A stretch of 16,773 nt of DNA from positions 1 to 16,773 of the forward strand of contig DATCHW010000225.1 of the NCBI GenBank assembly GCA_036508135.1. Direction: 5' to 3'. Source of the stretch: DATCHW01 sp036508135 (lineage in GTDB: Bacteria > Bacteroidota > Ignavibacteria > Tepidaquicellales > Tepidaquicellaceae). The position numbers and the translations under genes were made by a program. Below the pieces are notes generated by a model. It was not told the DNA's origin. It searched no databases and worked only from the letters and a program-made list of their open reading frames with translations. Below, in pieces: positions 14,104 to 16,773 of the stretch; position 1 is the stretch's first letter; the number at the start of each line of letters is the position of its first letter.

Positions 14104-14582
14104 TTTATAACACCTTCGTGTTTTAGTAATATTTTTTTAATGTTATTTCCTCCCGTAAATCCTTTTATATCACCGTTCGAATGTATAACCCTGTGGCAGG
14201 GTATTATCAAAGGCAGAGGATTTTTCCCTACTGCACTCCCGACTGCACGGTAAGCATTGGGCTTTTTGATTTTAACGGAAATATCTTTATATGAAGAGGT
14301 TTCACCGCGGGGTATATTCAGGATTTCCATCCAGACACTTTGCTGCATAGGAGTTCCCTTTATAAAGAGCGGAAGGTCAAAGAACTTTCTTTTCCCTTTG
14401 AAATATTGCTCTATCTGTTTAACAGTATTACTTAATACTTTTGAATTTTTAATATCATTTCGTACAGGTTTTTTCTTGTTTTTCAGGAAGTTTATTCTTT
14501 TAACTGCAAGTTCGTTAGAAATAATTTCAATCAAGCCGACAGGTGAAGCAATGTAAGTTCTGAATTCTTTTTCGAGTTTCAT
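14100..14582 (-). CDS. ogt: Methylated-DNA--protein-cysteine methyltransferase
   Basis: This 160-residue suicide repair protein moves alkyl groups from O6-alkylguanine in DNA to its own cysteine. The motif IPCHRVIHSNGDIKGFTGG carries acceptor C129, with the DNA-binding helix and arginine finger in YRAVGSAVGKNP (R112, N121). GTPMQQSVWMEIL and IPRGETSSYKDIS mark the start of the conserved domain near 76. The N-terminal 70 residues form the short variable domain, and there is no Ada-type activator domain. Full length for the family. It is transcribed in the same direction as the aminotransferase but 64 bp beyond it, and converges with cas6. Confidence 0.94.
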   Translation of the reverse strand: MKLEKEFRTYIASPVGLIEIISNELAVKRINFLKNKKKPVRNDIKNSKVLSNTVKQIEQYFKGKRKFFDLPLFIKGTPMQQSVWMEILNIPRGETSSYKDISVKIKKPNAYRAVGSAVGKNPLPLIIPCHRVIHSNGDIKGFTGGNNIKKILLKHEGVIK

Positions 14583-14646
14583 AATTTGAGATTATATGTC
14601 ACAATGTTACATAAAGAATTTACAAAATGACACAGATTTAAAAAAA

Positions 14647-16125
14647 TTATTCATCAAGATCAAACCATCCGAGAACTTTTCCGGTCTCATCTTCGGGGGT
14701 ATCTTTATGCTTGAATTCGTTTGTATGCTTATTATAAATATAATCTTTTCCCCACTCTTTGTAGTTATCACCGATTTGTTTAATTGCATCAATAACGAAC
14801 CTTAGTTCATCTTCAGTCATAGTCGGATGGAGTGAGAGCCGTACCCAGCCGGGTTTCAACGAAAGGTCTCCATGGTCTATAAGGTTTGTAATTTCTTTTG
14901 ATTGTGAATAACTAACATTCAATAAATAATGACCGTAAGTTCCTGCACAGGCACACCCTCCGCGAACCTGTATGCCGAATTTATCACTGAGCAATTTCAC
15001 AATTAAATTGTAATGAATGTTATCTATATAAAATGAAATTATACCAAGACGTTCTTCTACATTATCAGCAAGAATATGCAGGTTCGGAATTTTTCTTATT
15101 TCTTCGAAAGTGATTTTTACGAGGTGATCTTCTTTTTTTCTGATATTCTCTATTCCCATTTTTTCCTTGAGTACTATGCAAAGTGCAGCTCTGATTGCCT
15201 GAAGAAACCCGGGTGTACCGCCGTCTTCACGGACCTCAATATCATCTATATACTTGAATTCACCCCATGGATTAGTCCAGTTTACAGTGCCGCCTCCCGG
15301 CTGGTCAGGGATGTAATTATGGTAAAGCTTGGAATCAAAAATCAGCACACCGGACGTTCCCGGACCTCCGAGAAACTTATGAGGGGAAAAAAATATTGCA
15401 TCAAGTTTTTCTTCGATATCTTCGGGATGCATATCTATTTTCACATACGGAGCAGATGCCGCAAAATCCACAAAACACCAGCCTCCGTATTTATGCATAA
15501 GTTTTGCCATCTTATGATAAGGTGTTTCAATCCCCGTTACATTACTGCAGGCTGTAAATGATCCGTATTTAATTTTCCTGTCTTTGTATTTTTTTAACTG
15601 GAATTCAAGTTCATCAAGATTGATAAGAAGATTTTCATCCGGCTGGAGCTGGACGATATCCGCACTGGTTTCAAACCAGGATGTATGATTCGAGTGATGC
15701 TCCATATGTGTGATGAATACAACGGGACGCTCATTTTCAGGAACAATGTTTTTCAATGTGAACCTGTCAGTATGCTTGAGTCCGAGCATCCTCTGAAACT
15801 TATTTACAACCGTTGTCATACCAAAACCTGCCGTAATAATCACGTCATCTTTTCCTGCATTAGAATGTTCTTTTATTTTCTTATGAGCATAATGATAGGC
15901 TTTTGTCATCAAAGTCCCTGTTTCACTTGCTTCCGTGTGAGTATTTGCAATAAAGGGAGCCACTTTTTCCAGCATTATTTTTTCTATCGGAGCATAGAGT
16001 CTTCCGCTTGCCACCCAGTCCGCATAAAGTATTTTCATTTCACCATAGGGTGTCTGATACGGGTAATAATGCCCAATTATTCCTTCCCGGATTTTTTCGA
16101 AATATTTATCTATGCTTGTTATCAT
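14647..16125 (-). CDS. Class V aminotransferase, cysteine desulfurase-like
   Basis: A 492-residue PLP enzyme of the NifS/SufS fold. THMEHHSNHTSW (139-150) stacks on the cofactor, FVDFAASAP holds D220, and FFSPHKFLGGPG holds the Schiff-base lysine K250. RGGCACAGTYGHYLL (388-402) corresponds to the substrate-binding arginine and the cysteine loop of group II desulfurases, with C393 lining up with the catalytic Cys. The protein is longer than SufS (about 405): the extra lies in the loop near 120-135, the QPGGGTVNWTNPWGEF insert (275-290) and a C-terminal tail after 450. No suf or isc genes flank it, so the substrate is uncertain; it may be a desulfurase, a selenocysteine lyase or another class V enzyme. 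A Bacteroidota-like -7 box lies upstream. Confidence 0.85.
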   Translation of the reverse strand: MITSIDKYFEKIREGIIGHYYPYQTPYGEMKILYADWVASGRLYAPIEKIMLEKVAPFIANTHTEASETGTLMTKAYHYAHKKIKEHSNAGKDDVIITAGFGMTTVVNKFQRMLGLKHTDRFTLKNIVPENERPVVFITHMEHHSNHTSWFETSADIVQLQPDENLLINLDELEFQLKKYKDRKIKYGSFTACSNVTGIETPYHKMAKLMHKYGGWCFVDFAASAPYVKIDMHPEDIEEKLDAIFFSPHKFLGGPGTSGVLIFDSKLYHNYIPDQPGGGTVNWTNPWGEFKYIDDIEVREDGGTPGFLQAIRAALCIVLKEKMGIENIRKKEDHLVKITFEEIRKIPNLHILADNVEERLGIISFYIDNIHYNLIVKLLSDKFGIQVRGGCACAGTYGHYLLNVSYSQSKEITNLIDHGDLSLKPGWVRLSLHPTMTEDELRFVIDAIKQIGDNYKEWGKDYIYNKHTNEFKHKDTPEDETGKVLGWFDLDE

Positions 16126-16152
16126 TTTATAAAATTTTCAATGTAAAATTAA

Positions 16153-16160
16153 CAAAGATA
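16153..16160 (-). promoter_or_regulatory. Possible Bacteroidota -7 box for the aminotransferase gene
   Basis: TATCTTTG on the minus strand matches TAnnTTTG, placing the transcript start about 20 bases before the ATG at 16125. A clean TTTG -33 element at the usual distance is not evident, so this is tentative. Confidence 0.35.
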
Positions 16161-16239
16161 TACAACATTTGAAATGAATTAAGAGTGAAGAAATGATGAA
16201 AATAATTCAAAATTCAAAAGTGAGAAAATTTTCAAGACG

Positions 16240-16342
16240 CAGCCCACGACTTTAGTCGTGGGAGACATTAAAATAAATTACCAAACCGTTTAAACGGTTT
16301 ACCATTAATTAATTAATCTACCCACGGTTAAAACCGTAGGCT
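16240..16342. repeat. Cluster of three REP-like palindromes
   Basis: Three palindromes lie in a row: CCCACGACT-TT-AGTCGTGGG (16243-16262), the perfect 18-mer AAACCGTTTAAACGGTTT (16283-16300), and CCCACGGTT-AA-AACCGTAGG (16321-16340, one mismatch). The first is preceded by CAG and the third followed by CTGA, giving GCAGCCCACG...CGTAGGCTG symmetry. Such units resemble REP elements mobilised by IS200-type (TnpA-REP) transposases; no such gene is in the window. Confidence 0.7.
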
Positions 16343-16396
16343 GAAATTATGCTATTAATGTAAGAACTCAATGACAATTTACACCTCACCCTCAGT

Positions 16397-16452
16397 CCCT
16401 CTCCTTGAATGGAGAGGGAAGATTGAACCGACAAGGGGGCTTGTCCCCCTTG
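16397..16452. repeat. Two GC-rich hairpins
   Basis: CCCTCTCC-6-GGAGAGGG (16397-16418) and CAAGGGGG-5-CCCCCTTG (16432-16452) stand out from the AT-rich background. They resemble dispersed palindromes found in many bacterial genomes. Neither has a T-run in the direction needed to end the T9SS gene on the minus strand. Confidence 0.6.
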
Positions 16453-16535
16453 GTTTTCAAATAATCCTCGTTACTATGCTCCGGTTGCAAATTCCGTATG
16501 AACGAAGTGAATCGGAACGTTGTAACGTATGAACC

Positions 16536-16773
16536 TCATTTTATCATCAACATCTTTTTCGTTTCTATGTATAGGGTTTTTGTAATATCGCCTATGATTT
16601 CTATTCTGTAAAAATATATCCCGCTCGGCAGACTTGAACCGTCAAAATCAAGTATATATCTACCTTTTCCCCATCTCCCGTTTATCAGTTCTTTTATTGT
16701 TCTTCCGGTTATATCATAAACTTTCAGAATTATATATCCTGATTCATTCAGTTCAAACGGAATATTTGTAGAA
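16536..16773 (-). CDS. T9SS cargo protein, C-terminal fragment (runs off right edge)
   Basis: The minus-strand frame is open from base 16772 to TGA at 16536-16538, giving 78 residues. IPFELNESGYIILKVYDITGRTIKEL, then GRYILDFDGSSLPSGIYFY and KKMLMIK at the end are the standard blocks of a type IX sorting domain. The gene body lies right of the window. It confirms an active T9SS lineage and is separate from the genes at 2-583 and 12806-12955. Confidence 0.88.
   Translation of the reverse strand, partial: STNIPFELNESGYIILKVYDITGRTIKELINGRWGKGRYILDFDGSSLPSGIYFYRIEIIGDITKTLYIETKKMLMIK

Overview
The window looks like a low-GC chromosome from the Ignavibacteria/Chlorobi side of the Bacteroidota-related bacteria. 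Three separate type IX secretion C-terminal sorting domains support this: one carries the NYPNPFNP motif, one is cut by the right edge, and one is a fragment. Initiation regions are AT-rich, and dispersed fold-back repeats of the GTCATTCTGAACGAAGTGAAGAATC type are present. The lineage is inferred from these hallmarks, not from a marker gene.

Layout, left to right. 2-583: C-terminus of a T9SS cargo protein. 875-2869 (minus): a protein of about five PAS domains with no output domain. 2870-4043: a gene desert holding a short relic of a terminase gene, two TCTCA-N3-TGAGA dyads, a good sigma-54 promoter (GG-N10-GC at 3532-3545), a strong hairpin that could end a transcript of about 140 nt, and a fold-back repeat. 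4044-4763: a chimera of a type IIG restriction-enzyme N-terminus and a PepSY-like domain. 4820-12524 (all minus): a compact virus-derived module transcribed portal, prohead protease, HK97 capsid protein, head-tail connector, small membrane protein, holin, amidase, membrane-anchored spanin-like protein, small terminase, large terminase. 12806-12955: a T9SS sorting-domain remnant. 13162-14037: a solitary Cas6-like gene. 14100-14582 (minus): an O6-alkylguanine-DNA alkyltransferase. 14647-16125 (minus): a class V aminotransferase. 16240-16452: palindromic repeats. 16536-16773 (minus): the C-terminal end of a second T9SS cargo protein.

The central module can in principle build a head (portal, protease, capsid, connector), fill it (TerS, TerL) and lyse the cell (holin, amidase, possible spanin). 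No tail, integrase, repressor or replication gene is visible in the window. Terminase genes come last instead of first, so the order is a circular permutation of the usual one. Protein motifs look intact, yet host-type repeats sit inside the module and even supply a stop codon. This fits a long-resident element: a domesticated capsid module, a satellite that borrows tails, or a remnant phage whose genes have not yet broken.

The best candidates for something undescribed are the tail-less capsid/lysis module, the sigma-54-driven short transcript beside it, the restriction-PepSY chimera, and the orphan Cas6 that lacks the usual N-terminal histidine.
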